A stretch of DNA of 64,000 nt from Oscillospiraceae bacterium. Lineage in GTDB: Bacteria; Bacillota; Clostridia; Oscillospirales; Ruminococcaceae. Positions 31,850-40,959 of this stretch are shown one piece after another (the stretch's first letter is position 1; every line of letters starts with the position of its first letter). A model generated the notes under the pieces. It did not search any database. It saw only the letters and a program-made list of their open reading frames with translations, and was not told where the DNA came from. Location: contig JAGAUA010000038.1 of the NCBI GenBank assembly GCA_017847885.1, positions 1 through 64,000 on the forward strand, in the 5' to 3' direction. The position numbers were made by a program, and so were the translations under genes.

Positions 31850-31913
31850 AGAACTGCTCCTTTGCTTTTTTTCATATTAATAATATAGCATTTTTTCTTA
31901 TTAATTGCAAGAG

Positions 31914-32426
31914 TTAAAGCTCCGCTTCAACAACTTTTTTTTCGGCAAGGCTTTTTTTCACGTCAATAATGCGCTGATTTGAGCTTCCTTTGAATTTCAG
32001 CAAAATATCGCGCTTGTCCAGCTCAAATGGGCCATCAACCAGATAATCCGTAACGGAAAGCAATTCGCCGTAATAATTGTCTGCGTCGGCATTTTCAAGC
32101 AGGTACTCAAACATATATCCCGTATAGGTAATTACGTTCATGCCCAGCTTTTTTGCCTCCGTGCCAAGCTCATAAAGCTGTTTTGCCTGACAAAACGGCT
32201 CGCCGCCGCTGAAGGTCACTCCGTCAAGCAAGGGATTTGCTTTCAGCTTTTCAAGCAGGCTTTCCAAAGTAACGTTTTCTCCGCCGTCAAAGTCGTGGGT
32301 CTGCGGATTGTGACAGCCCTCGCATCTGTGAGGACAGCCCTGGGTAAATATTGCAAACCGTATTCCCGGACCGTCAACGATAGAATCGTTAACAGTCCCG
32401 GCAATTCTCAATGTATCGGACAGCAT
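31914..32426 (-). CDS. nrdG: Anaerobic ribonucleotide reductase activating protein NrdG
   Basis: 170 residues, radical SAM. TQGCPHRCEGCHNPQTHD holds the CxxxCxxC that binds the 4Fe-4S cluster, with GGEPFCQAKQLY further on. It installs the glycyl radical on NrdD. It starts 24 bases after the nrdD stop, so both are made together under the nrdD promoter. Confidence 0.96.
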   Translation of the reverse strand: MLSDTLRIAGTVNDSIVDGPGIRFAIFTQGCPHRCEGCHNPQTHDFDGGENVTLESLLEKLKANPLLDGVTFSGGEPFCQAKQLYELGTEAKKLGMNVITYTGYMFEYLLENADADNYYGELLSVTDYLVDGPFELDKRDILLKFKGSSNQRIIDVKKSLAEKKVVEAEL

Positions 32427-32450
32427 TTTTACAGCACCTCCGACAGCTTA

Positions 32451-34775
32451 TCAGCCTTTAACGCTGTGCTTAACACGGTCGCGTACCTCAGCAAGCTTTG
32501 CGTCGTTAAATCTGTCAAGAGTACCTACAAGGTAACCCGTAATTCTTCTGATACGCTCAAAGCCTATTCCGTCGTCGCCCTCGTGACGTCCGCACTTGGG
32601 ACAGGTCTCGCCGATTATTCCCGTGTAGCCGCATACGGGGTCTCTGTCAACAGGGTGGTTTATCGAGCCGTAGCCTATGCCCGACTCCTTCATGCAGCGT
32701 ACTATCTTTTCAAATGCGGAAAGATTGTTCAGCGGGTCGCCGTCAAGCTCAACATAGCTGATATGACCTGCATTGGTAAGCTCATGGTAAGGCGCTTCGA
32801 TCTTGATCTTTTCAAACGCGCTGATAGGATAGTATACGGGAACATGGAAAGAGTTGGTATAATAATCTCTGTCGGTAACGCCCTCGATAATGCCGAACAG
32901 CTTCTTGTCCATGCGTACAAATCTTCCCGAGAGTCCCTCGGCAGGAGTCGCAAGAAGAGTATAGTTCATGCCCGAACGCTTGGTTTCCTCGTCCATACGG
33001 GCACGCATACGGCTTACGATCTCATAGCCCAGCTTTCTTGCTTCCTCGTCCTCGCCGTGGTGCTTGCCGATAAGAGCCTTGAGGCACTCTGCAAGACCGA
33101 TAAAGCCGAGGGAAAGGGTACCGTGCTTGAGTACCTCGCCGACCTCATCGTTGGGGCCCAGCTTGTCGGAGTCGATCCATATGCCCTGACCCATAAGGAA
33201 AGGATAATTTCTTACGCACTTCTGCGCCTGAATTTTGTATCTTGCCATAAGCTGCTCACATACAAGATCCATAACCTCTTCAAGGCTGTCGAAAAATGCG
33301 CCGACGTTGTGGTCTGCATTTATCGCAAGACGGGGCAGGTTTACGGAAGTAAAGCTGAGGTTTCCTCTGCCCGTAACGATCTCGCGTGAGATATCGTAAG
33401 AGTTGCCGATAACTCTTGTGCGGCAGCCCATGTAAGCGACCTCGGTGTTGTAGTCGCCGGGCTTGTAGTATTTAAGGTTGTAAGGCGCGTCGATAAAGGA
33501 GAAGTTCGGGAAAAGTCTCTTTGCCGAAACGCGGCAGGCAAGCTTGAACATATCGTAGTTGGGATCTTCGGGATTATAGTTGATGCCCTCTTTTATCTTA
33601 AAGATATGAATGGGGAAAATAGGTGTTTCGCCGTTGCCGAGACCTGCTTCGTGTGCAAGAAGCACGTTTTTGATGACCATTCTGCCCTCAAGAGAAGTGT
33701 CAAGACCGTAGTTGATGGAGCTGAACGGAACCTGCGCGCCTGCACGGCTGTTCATGGTATTGAGGTTATGGATAAGCGCTTCCATTGCCTGATATGTAGC
33801 GCGGTCAACCTCTTTAAGGGTATTTTTCGCGGTAAAGTCCTGAATTCTCTTTGCAGTTTCAGCGTCAACGTATCTGCAAAGCTTTTCAAACTCTGCTTCC
33901 TTGTAGCCGTTGTCGTTGCCGAGAATTGGGTATATTCCCTTTTCCTCAAATATCTCATCGGCAATCTTATCGCTTATTTCCTGACCGTCATCAAGCTTTG
34001 CAATCATTTCAAGGCAGCGTGCAATATTGTAAACGTACTTTTTGCGGTATGTTTTCTTTACACCCTCAGCCATTGCGTACTCAAAGTTAGGAACGCTCTG
34101 ACCACCGTGCTGGTCGTTCTGGTCGGACTGTATAGCTATACAAGCAAGCGCGGAATAGCTGTAAATATCGTTAGGCTCACGGAGGAAGCCGTGACCCGTG
34201 GAAAAACCGTCCTTGAAAAGCTTGATAAGGTCTATCTGGCAGCAGGTCGTGGTAAGGGTAAGGTAATCCAGGTCGTGAATATGGATATCGCCTTGATTAT
34301 GAGCCTTTGCGTGCCTGGGGTCGAGAACGTACATCTCATAGAACTGCTTTGCGCCCTCGGAACCGTATTTGAGCATCGTACCCATAGCGGTGTCGGCGTT
34401 GATGTTTGCATTTTCACGCTTGATGTCGCTGTCCTTAGCCGCCTTAAAGGTAAGGTCCTCGTAAACCTTCATGAGCTTTGTGTTCATTTCACGGGCACGA
34501 GTCCTGTCGGAACGGTAAAGGATGTATTTTTTGGCAGTTTTTGCGTGTCCCTCTTCAACAAGCACCTTTTCCACTATATCTTGTACCTGTTCAACCGTAG
34601 GGATACACTTGCCGTACTTTATCTCAACAGCGTCGCATACCTTGTCCGAAAGCTCAAGGGCGGTGTTGTAGTCGCTTCCTCCTGCTGCCTGAGCAGCCTT
34701 AAAAATAGCCTGAGCTATCTTTTCAACATTAAAAGGTACTGTTCTTCCGTCTCTTTTTCTTATCTGAGTAATCAT
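32451..34775 (-). CDS. nrdD: Anaerobic (class III) ribonucleoside-triphosphate reductase NrdD
   Basis: 774 residues. An N-terminal ATP-cone (MITQIRKRDGRTVPFNVEKI) for allosteric control, the glycyl-radical barrel, a C-terminal zinc site (DPVCGYTG and CPKCGR) and the radical Gly in RRITGYLVGTLD. It converts ribonucleotides to deoxyribonucleotides without oxygen, using formate as reductant in this class. The ATG at 34775 is used; a TTG-type extension to 34811 is not supported. Regulation by NrdR is likely from the paired boxes at 34869-34917. Confidence 0.96.
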   Translation of the reverse strand: MITQIRKRDGRTVPFNVEKIAQAIFKAAQAAGGSDYNTALELSDKVCDAVEIKYGKCIPTVEQVQDIVEKVLVEEGHAKTAKKYILYRSDRTRAREMNTKLMKVYEDLTFKAAKDSDIKRENANINADTAMGTMLKYGSEGAKQFYEMYVLDPRHAKAHNQGDIHIHDLDYLTLTTTCCQIDLIKLFKDGFSTGHGFLREPNDIYSYSALACIAIQSDQNDQHGGQSVPNFEYAMAEGVKKTYRKKYVYNIARCLEMIAKLDDGQEISDKIADEIFEEKGIYPILGNDNGYKEAEFEKLCRYVDAETAKRIQDFTAKNTLKEVDRATYQAMEALIHNLNTMNSRAGAQVPFSSINYGLDTSLEGRMVIKNVLLAHEAGLGNGETPIFPIHIFKIKEGINYNPEDPNYDMFKLACRVSAKRLFPNFSFIDAPYNLKYYKPGDYNTEVAYMGCRTRVIGNSYDISREIVTGRGNLSFTSVNLPRLAINADHNVGAFFDSLEEVMDLVCEQLMARYKIQAQKCVRNYPFLMGQGIWIDSDKLGPNDEVGEVLKHGTLSLGFIGLAECLKALIGKHHGEDEEARKLGYEIVSRMRARMDEETKRSGMNYTLLATPAEGLSGRFVRMDKKLFGIIEGVTDRDYYTNSFHVPVYYPISAFEKIKIEAPYHELTNAGHISYVELDGDPLNNLSAFEKIVRCMKESGIGYGSINHPVDRDPVCGYTGIIGETCPKCGRHEGDDGIGFERIRRITGYLVGTLDRFNDAKLAEVRDRVKHSVKG

Positions 34776-34868
34776 ATCGTTACCATCCTTTCCGAGATTT
34801 GAGGTATACAAAGCAGACTCCGCGCTGCGTTACTATAATTTATTCATGCACCTCAGTGTTCGGCACAA

Positions 34869-34933
34869 ACACAATATCTTGTGTTTTATTAGCCGTTGAA
34901 TACAAGTATATAGTATTTGTTGACTTTTGTCAA
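34869..34933 (-). promoter_or_regulatory. nrdD promoter with two NrdR-like boxes
   Basis: Minus strand TTGACA (34928-34933), 17 bases, TATACT (34905-34910). ACACAATATCTTGTGT (34869-34884) and ACAAGTATATAGTATT (34902-34917) resemble NrdR boxes, 33 bases apart start to start (about three helical turns), the second covering the -10. Repression at high dATP is expected. Confidence 0.65.
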
Positions 34934-35008
34934 TAGTATATCGCAAACCCGAAAAGTAAAAAAAGAGAGACTAAATTTGTGCAACATTAACCAAAAAGGC
35001 AATACACT

Positions 35009-37699
35009 TTACACCAAAATTACTGCCGCGCATATTCCTGCGCCGTTTTTGTTTTCGCTTTGAACAAGCACGGTTATGTCATAGCTGCCCTTTTTCAGCT
35101 GAACATCTAATGGTTCAGACCATTCATGGCGGCACTCGCCGACAAGCTGTCCGTCCGCATATACCTCGCACCTGCCCCATAAACCGTGAAAATGCATAAC
35201 AGGCGGCTTGCCGTTTATTTCATCGGGAACATTCACATGAGTGCGGTACAATATATACTTGCCCTCTTTTTCGTACAGCTCTCCCGTGCAGCCGTTTTCG
35301 GGACAGAAAGGCTGCCACGTATTCATGTCGCTGTCCGATATTGTCATATTCGGGTCGGGACGTTCATCAAAAACCGCGCTCATACGCCAATTTGAAATGT
35401 ATGTCTCCTTTACCGACGGAATATTTGGTGTCAAGTTTCTGTGCTTTACAGGTATTGTTACCCTCGCCTGCTTCAAGCCCTCCGCTTTTGCCTTGACCAT
35501 AACATTTTCCGCATTCTCCGCCGCCGAAACAACAGCCATCGCCTTGCCTGCAAAAAGACTCCTTGTCTTTCCGTCAAAGGCTTCATGGCAGTTGGGGTCG
35601 CCGTTGCCCGTGCCCCGTATCACACCTCCGCTGACGCTGAACTTTATCTTGTCGCAGGCGTCGGGTATGACCGTACCGTTTTCGTCGGCAATATAAGCCA
35701 TGACGGGTATCATGTCCGTTTCGCCGTCAAAAGCGTCAAAGCACGGCGCAAGAACAAGCTTTGCTCTGTCGGCAGGGGTTTTCTTTACATCGCACGCCGC
35801 CTCCGCACCGCCGTTATACCCCACAAGCTTCAGCTCGCCCGGTTCAAATTCAACGTTCCAGATGTGCTGCTCATACTTATTAATAGTATACCGCCCCTGA
35901 GATATGCCATTGATAAAGAGTTCTGCCTCCTCGCAATTTGTACAGGACATGACCTTTACAGCTTCTCCGTCCGTAAAATTCCAACTGTCGGGAAGAATTG
36001 CGGCATAAGGCTCTTTGCTCCAAATTGCTTTTGTTATATAGTATCCGCCCTTTTCAAAGCCGCAGGTGTCAAGCAAGCCGAAAAAGCTTGACACGCTGGG
36101 GTATACGTGGGGGGACGGCTCTCCGAGGTAGTCAAAGCCCGTCCACATAAACGCACCCATAATGTAGTCACGCGCGTTAACCTCGCGCCATGTATCGCGG
36201 ACGTTATTGCCCCATTCGGCAGCGTCCTCGTCATAGCAGGAGAAAACATGCCTATCGTTATCGGTAACGGTACAGCCGCGGGTTTGGAACGCAGATGTGG
36301 TTTCCGAGCCTAAAATCGGCATATCCGGGTATTTTTTATGTATAGCGTCATAGGAATACAGCTGGTAGTTTACGCCAATTGCGTCAAGCGCGCTTCCGAC
36401 TCCGCAATCTTCGAGAATACCGCCGTTCATTGCCCCCGTAACGATTCTTCCCGAATCAAGGCGGCGTATCTCGTCAAGCATATGCAGAGCGACATTTCTG
36501 CCCTGCTCGGTTGACTGGAGCGGCTCTTCATTAAAAATGGAATAAAACACCACAGACGGGTGATTTCTGTCACGTTTTACCATTGTTCGCAGCTGTTCAA
36601 GACATTCCTCCGAGGACTCAAAATTGCGGTTTTCGTCCATGAGCAGCATACCCATTTCGTCGCACACCTTTACCAAAGCATTGGGAGCCATACCGTGAGC
36701 GCTTCGGTAAGCGTTGCAGCCCATTGCTTTAAGGCGCGAGATTTTGTACCGCCAAATGCTTTCGGATACGGCAGTGCCTATGCCTGCAAAGTCCTGATGA
36801 TTGCAAGTGCCGTAAAGCTTAACAGCTTTACCGTTCAAGAAAAAGCCCTTATCTGCGTCAACCGATACAGTTCTGAACCCGAAAGTGGATGTAAAGCTGT
36901 CGGACATTACACCATTTACATACAGTTCCGACGTAAGTGTATACAGATACGGAACGTCCAAATCCCACAAAATGGGGTTTTCAATAATTTCAGCCGCGCC
37001 GTCAAACTCGGATACGACCGTTCCGTCAGCATTTTTTATGATTTTCTTAACGGTTATTGCGCTTCCGTTGGCGCCCTTTCCTGCAATTGCTCCGCTTACC
37101 GTTACCTGCCAGCGGCTTTCGTCAAGCTTGTCACAGATTATGTAAGGCTCTTCCGCAAACCGTATTTCGGGAACAACGGTCAGCCACACGGGACGGTATA
37201 TTCCTGCGCCTTCGTACCACCAGCCCTCAAAGGCTTCGCCGTTTACATATACTGCCAGGACGTTGGGCGCACCGCCGAACTTCACCCTGTCGGTAACATC
37301 AACGGAAAAGCCCGTATACCCCGAAAAATTGCGCTTTGCAACAGAGCCGTTGAAGTAAACCGTCGCTTCCGTTGCAACGCCCTCAAACTCAATTATAACA
37401 CGCTTTCCGCGCCAGCTTTCATCGGCGGCAAAGCATTTTCTGTACCACCCGTTGCCCCTCGGCTTGTATCCCCAATCGGCAGCGCCGTCCTTGTCGTTAG
37501 GCTGCCCGACCATATAGTCATGGGGAACGTCAATGTCCTGCCATTCCCGAGCGTCAAACATCAGGTCGGGAGGACCCTGCTTTGCGCCTGCTTTTGCTGC
37601 GCTGTAAACGTCGTTATGGGAAATATATTTCTTCTTGGGCAGGTCGCCGTAATGAAACGACCAGTCCTTGTTAAGCGAAAATCTGAGCCTTGTTTCCAT
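35009..37699 (-). CDS. Glycoside hydrolase family 2 (beta-galactosidase type)
   Basis: 896 residues. A GH2 sugar-binding domain at the N-terminus (METRLRFSLNKDWSFHYGDL, GNGWYRKCFAADESWRGKRV), an Ig-like domain, and a TIM barrel with the acid/base Glu391 in FNEEP and a probable nucleophile Glu466 in LGSETTS. C-terminal Ig-like and DUF4982-type domains (NLTPNIPSVKETYISNWRMS) follow. No signal peptide, so it acts on imported oligosaccharides. Start at ATG 37699 behind AAAGGAAA; the open frame to 37996 runs antiphase through the thrE gene and is not used. Confidence 0.92.
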   Translation of the reverse strand: METRLRFSLNKDWSFHYGDLPKKKYISHNDVYSAAKAGAKQGPPDLMFDAREWQDIDVPHDYMVGQPNDKDGAADWGYKPRGNGWYRKCFAADESWRGKRVIIEFEGVATEATVYFNGSVAKRNFSGYTGFSVDVTDRVKFGGAPNVLAVYVNGEAFEGWWYEGAGIYRPVWLTVVPEIRFAEEPYIICDKLDESRWQVTVSGAIAGKGANGSAITVKKIIKNADGTVVSEFDGAAEIIENPILWDLDVPYLYTLTSELYVNGVMSDSFTSTFGFRTVSVDADKGFFLNGKAVKLYGTCNHQDFAGIGTAVSESIWRYKISRLKAMGCNAYRSAHGMAPNALVKVCDEMGMLLMDENRNFESSEECLEQLRTMVKRDRNHPSVVFYSIFNEEPLQSTEQGRNVALHMLDEIRRLDSGRIVTGAMNGGILEDCGVGSALDAIGVNYQLYSYDAIHKKYPDMPILGSETTSAFQTRGCTVTDNDRHVFSCYDEDAAEWGNNVRDTWREVNARDYIMGAFMWTGFDYLGEPSPHVYPSVSSFFGLLDTCGFEKGGYYITKAIWSKEPYAAILPDSWNFTDGEAVKVMSCTNCEEAELFINGISQGRYTINKYEQHIWNVEFEPGELKLVGYNGGAEAACDVKKTPADRAKLVLAPCFDAFDGETDMIPVMAYIADENGTVIPDACDKIKFSVSGGVIRGTGNGDPNCHEAFDGKTRSLFAGKAMAVVSAAENAENVMVKAKAEGLKQARVTIPVKHRNLTPNIPSVKETYISNWRMSAVFDERPDPNMTISDSDMNTWQPFCPENGCTGELYEKEGKYILYRTHVNVPDEINGKPPVMHFHGLWGRCEVYADGQLVGECRHEWSEPLDVQLKKGSYDITVLVQSENKNGAGICAAVILV

Positions 37700-37716
37700 A
37701 CAGAAATTTCCTTTCG

Positions 37717-38178
37717 TCAAATTGCTTTTTTCATTATAAGCCGAACAAGCCGTACTATGGAGGATACCGCAAAAACTCCCATTGCTATTGCTCCTGCCAT
37801 TCCGATAGTGTTGGTAAAACGCTGCGAAAAGAGGTTTATATCGCCGCCTATCAGCGTTATCATTGTATTGTATATCGCGCCGCCCGGCACAAGCGGAATT
37901 ATGCCGATGACCAGATACATATTCACGGGAACGTGTATCCGCCTTGCCATGACCTCGGAGTACATCGAAACAGCCGCAGCCGAAAAGAAATAGCACAGCA
38001 TTTCGTTTGTTCCGCTGAATTCAAAGGCGAGAAATATAAACTGACACAGCATTCCGCCTATTCCTGCCGCTATCATATGCCGAAGCTTGATATTGAACTG
38101 TACGCCGAATGCTATTGACGCTATAAAGCTGTAAATACATGGCAAAACCACCTGCTGAAAAACATCATTTACCTGCAA
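37717..38178 (-). CDS. Threonine/serine exporter, ThrE C-terminal-half subunit (YjjB-like)
   Basis: 153 residues, four or five membrane segments. The pattern VMARRIHVPVNMYLVIGIIP followed by LVPGGAIYNTMITLIGGD is that of the second half of ThrE (ThrE_2/DUF3815). It pairs with the first-half gene, located 12 bases upstream, to form a two-part amino-acid exporter in the cytoplasmic membrane. The start is probably TTG 38178 behind GGGGGAA. The ThrE halves are fused in Corynebacterium but split in many Firmicutes and in E. coli YjjP/YjjB. Confidence 0.85.
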   Translation of the reverse strand: MQVNDVFQQVVLPCIYSFIASIAFGVQFNIKLRHMIAAGIGGMLCQFIFLAFEFSGTNEMLCYFFSAAAVSMYSEVMARRIHVPVNMYLVIGIIPLVPGGAIYNTMITLIGGDINLFSQRFTNTIGMAGAIAMGVFAVSSIVRLVRLIMKKAI

Positions 38179-38190
38179 AGCTATTCCCCC

Positions 38191-38958
38191 TTACAGCATT
38201 GTAAACAGCGCAATTGCCGAAGCTGCGCCTATTGCCATTCCTGCTGCCACAAGCAGGGCTTCGATAAGCGTATACAGACCTGCCAGAAAGTCCCCTGCAA
38301 TAAAATCCCTCATGCAGTTTGTCAGGGTAATTCCCGGAACAAGGTTCATCGACGCGCCGATTATAACCTTGTCAAAGCCGTCGGTAAGTCCCAGCCGTGA
38401 TATTATCACCGCCAGCGAAGCGCATACCACCGAGCATATCACGCTTTGGAAAAACACGCTTGGCTTGACCCTGTTGACAAAACTCGAAACTGAAAACAAA
38501 AGCATGGAGATAAGTCCCGAAAACAAAGCTTCAACCGCTCCGCCCCCGAAAAAAAGCGTAAATACCGAGCCTACAACCGCATAGCTAAGCACCTGCACAA
38601 AAACGTTGTATACCCGTCGGTTGCTTATTTCTTCCAAATGCTTGCTGATAACGCTGATATCGGGTTTTTCCGTGCATATAAACCTTGAAAGGTTGTTCAG
38701 CTTGTCAACGCGGTCAAGGTTTGTTCCGCGGTTTGTTATGCGCCTTGTCTGGGTCAGCGGAGGGTCATCCCCCTCGTTCACGGTTATGATAAGGCTTGTG
38801 GGTATGGCAAAAACCTCAATGCGGTTAGCTCCGTCCGAAAAGCCGTAGGCGGCAGCAATTCGGTTTATGCTGTCCTCAACGCGGTATATCTCCGCGCCGT
38901 ATTCTATGAGCATACTTCCAATTCTTGAGGTTACCTGTAAAAGCTCTTTTGCTGTCAT
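38191..38958 (-). CDS. Threonine/serine exporter, ThrE N-terminal-half subunit (DUF1212/YjjP-like)
   Basis: 255 residues. A soluble N-terminal part (about 1-115) with LLQVTSRIGSMLIEYGAEIY and RVEDSINRIAAAYG is followed by five membrane segments, including MNLVPGITLTNCMRDFIAGD, the family signature. It forms the exporter with the downstream gene. AAGGAG precedes the ATG at 38958. It starts 11 bases after the SDR gene stop, so the three genes may share a transcript. Confidence 0.87.
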   Translation of the reverse strand: MTAKELLQVTSRIGSMLIEYGAEIYRVEDSINRIAAAYGFSDGANRIEVFAIPTSLIITVNEGDDPPLTQTRRITNRGTNLDRVDKLNNLSRFICTEKPDISVISKHLEEISNRRVYNVFVQVLSYAVVGSVFTLFFGGGAVEALFSGLISMLLFSVSSFVNRVKPSVFFQSVICSVVCASLAVIISRLGLTDGFDKVIIGASMNLVPGITLTNCMRDFIAGDFLAGLYTLIEALLVAAGMAIGAASAIALFTML

Positions 38959-38969
38959 GGCATACTCCT

Positions 38970-39704
38970 TTACACAATAAATCCGCCGTCAACCGAAAGC
39001 ACCTGCCCCGTTATAAACGAAGCTTTATCGGAAGCAAGGAACATTATTGCCTCGGCAATGTCCTCGGGCGTGCCGATACGGTTAAGAGGCGTTTCGTTTT
39101 TCAGTTCGTCCATAATTTCCTCCGAAAGATGTCCGTTCATTTCGGTTGCGATAACTCCGGGAGCAATGCAGTTTACGGTTATTCCCGAAAGACCCGTTTC
39201 CTTGGCAAGCGCTTTGGTAAAGCCTATCAGCGCCGCCTTTGAAGCGGAGTAATGCACCTCGCATGACGCACCCGATATGCCCCACATTGACGAAATGTTG
39301 ATTATCCTGCCGTATTTGTTGTGTATCATATGGGGCAGGACCGCCTGAGTGCAGTTGTACGCGCCTTTTACGTTCACGGCGAACATTCTGTCCCACATTT
39401 CCTCGGTAATATCGGAAAAAAGCGCCTGTTCCGCTATTCCTGCGTTATTCACAAGGACGGAAATTTTCCCGAGATCCCCTTCGATTTTCCGCACCATTTC
39501 ATTTACCGCCGATTTATCCGCAACATCGGCACTAAAGCTTTTCACCTTTACGCCATATCGGCTAAGCTCTGTGCAAAGAGTTTCTGCCGCTTCCGCAGAT
39601 TTATTGTAATTTACGGCAACGTCGTACCCATTTTGGGCAAAAGCAGCCGCCGCTGCCCTGCCTATTCCTCTTGACGCGCCTGTTATAAGGACGGTTTTGT
39701 TCAT
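38970..39704 (-). CDS. Short-chain dehydrogenase/reductase, FabG-like
   Basis: 244 residues. NAD(P) motif TGASRGIG (8-15), NNAG, catalytic Ser/Tyr/Lys (NISSMWG, HYSASKAAL) and the PG motif IAPGVIATEM. This fits 3-oxoacyl-ACP reductase-type SDRs, which reduce a keto group with NADPH, but it is not in a fatty-acid gene cluster, so another keto substrate is possible. It lies at the head of the thrE transcript and downstream of a MITE-like element; its own promoter is not clear. Confidence 0.9.
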   Translation of the reverse strand: MNKTVLITGASRGIGRAAAAAFAQNGYDVAVNYNKSAEAAETLCTELSRYGVKVKSFSADVADKSAVNEMVRKIEGDLGKISVLVNNAGIAEQALFSDITEEMWDRMFAVNVKGAYNCTQAVLPHMIHNKYGRIINISSMWGISGASCEVHYSASKAALIGFTKALAKETGLSGITVNCIAPGVIATEMNGHLSEEIMDELKNETPLNRIGTPEDIAEAIMFLASDKASFITGQVLSVDGGFIV

Positions 39705-39735
39705 AGCAATACCTCTTTGTTCATACAGTTATACA

Positions 39736-39980
39736 TTAAGGAAGTGCTGATTAAATCTGGTGCGCATGAATTGCGAAATTCAATCAAGGATTGAACTGCC
39801 AGATTTTACGTCAGATTGTGCCAAAATTTTGCAATTCTTGCAAAGCAAGAATCAGCAGGCATGGCGCCTGTCAAGAAATTTTGGTGCAATATGACGGAAA
39901 TATATGCAAAATGAATTTAAAATTCATTTCGCAAGATGCGTGCCAAGCCGCAAGGCGCGATTTAATCAGTGCTTCCTTAA
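39736..39980. mobile_element. MITE-like element, 245 bp, nested hairpins
   Basis: Ends TTAAGGAAGTGCTGATTAAA... and ...TTTAATCAGTGCTTCCTTAA are inverted repeats matching at 20 of 22. Inside is a second long stem (CGTCAGATTGTGCCAAAATT near 39811 pairing with its complement ending near 39897) and apical hairpins ATTCTTGC-aaa-GCAAGAAT and CAGGC-atg-GCGCCTG. No coding capacity. A joined-end relic of the same family lies at 3862-3894. The apical GCCTGTCAAG is also present in the 161-bp element. Confidence 0.72.
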
Positions 39981-40013
39981 TATTATACCAATATCCAAAA
40001 GCAATTTCAACAA

Positions 40014-40042
40014 TTTACAGATAATATTTTATATGGTATAAT
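40014..40042 (+). promoter_or_regulatory. Promoter of the radical SAM gene
   Basis: TTTACA (40014-40019), 17 bases, TATAAT (40037-40042). Confidence 0.7.
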
Positions 40043-40059
40043 GTGAGTGAGGTGTTTTT

Positions 40060-40947
40060 ATGGATATGCACAACTGCGAACTTTGCCCCAGACAATGCGG
40101 CGCTGACAGATACAGCGGAACAGGCTTCTGCGGCTGCGGAGCGGATGTCCGTGCGGCAAAGGCGTATCTTCATATGTGGGAGGAGCCTTGCATTTCGGGA
40201 ACACGCGGTTCGGGTACGGTTTTTTTTTCGGGCTGCTGTCTGAAATGCAGATTTTGTCAGAATTACAAAATATCCTGCGAGGGCTTTGGCAAGGAAATTT
40301 CTGTAACAAGACTCGGGGAGATTTTACTTGAATTGCAGGAAAAGGGCGCCCACAACATTAATCTTGTGAGTCCGACACAGTTTGTGTCGCAAATTATTGA
40401 GGCGCTGGATTTGTGCCGCGGAAAGCTTGTCATTCCCGTGGTGTACAACACAGGCGGATATGAGCGTGCTGAAACGCTGAAAATGCTTGATGGGTATGTA
40501 GACATTTACCTGCCCGATTTCAAGTATTTCGACAACGAGCTTGCAAAGAAGTATTCCTCGGCGGAAAACTACTTTGAAACGGTTACGGCGGCGTTAAAGG
40601 AAATGCACCGTCAAGTCGGTCGGTATGTGCTTGACTCGGACGGAATAATGCAGAAAGGCTTGGTAATACGTCATCTGACCCTGCCGACCCACAGGCACGA
40701 CTCGGTGAAGGTGCTGGAGTGGATAGCGGAAAATCTTCCCAAAGATGAAGTTTTGGTCAGCCTTATGAGCCAGTACACGCCGTTTTACAGAAGCTTGGAG
40801 TTTAAGGAGCTGTCGCGGCGAATTTCCACATTTGAGTATAATTTTGTTCTGGACAAGGCACGGGAGCTTGGTTTAAACGGCTTTATGCAGGAAAAATCCT
40901 CTGCTAAGGAGGAGTATACCCCCGAGTTTGATTTGATAGGGATTTAG
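40060..40947 (+). CDS. Radical SAM protein, PflA-like (COG1313)
   Basis: 295 residues. CxxxCxxC is formed by C59, C63 and C66 in SGCCLKCRFCQNYK. An N-terminal Cys-rich stretch (C6, C9, C13, C24, C26) may bind a second cluster. Later strands LPDFKYFDN and VIRHLTLPTH are typical of this uncharacterised pyruvate formate-lyase activase-like family. It is likely to modify a protein or small molecule by SAM radical chemistry; no glycyl-radical partner is adjacent. GAGGTG precedes the ATG. First of three closely spaced plus-strand genes. Confidence 0.9.
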   Translation: MDMHNCELCPRQCGADRYSGTGFCGCGADVRAAKAYLHMWEEPCISGTRGSGTVFFSGCCLKCRFCQNYKISCEGFGKEISVTRLGEILLELQEKGAHNINLVSPTQFVSQIIEALDLCRGKLVIPVVYNTGGYERAETLKMLDGYVDIYLPDFKYFDNELAKKYSSAENYFETVTAALKEMHRQVGRYVLDSDGIMQKGLVIRHLTLPTHRHDSVKVLEWIAENLPKDEVLVSLMSQYTPFYRSLEFKELSRRISTFEYNFVLDKARELGLNGFMQEKSSAKEEYTPEFDLIGI

Positions 40948-40959
40948 GAGGATTTTATT

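Noticed and set aside
32295-34802. Long plus-strand frames opposite nrdD
   Set aside because: They mirror nrdD codons, lack ribosome sites and show no domain pattern.
36560-37993. 477-codon plus-strand frame opposite the GH2 gene
   Set aside because: Antisense shadow of a conserved glycosidase; low-complexity and Cys-rich translation.
37700-37996. N-terminal extension of the GH2 frame
   Set aside because: It overlaps the thrE half gene in another frame; the ATG at 37699 has a proper ribosome site and begins the known GH2 start.
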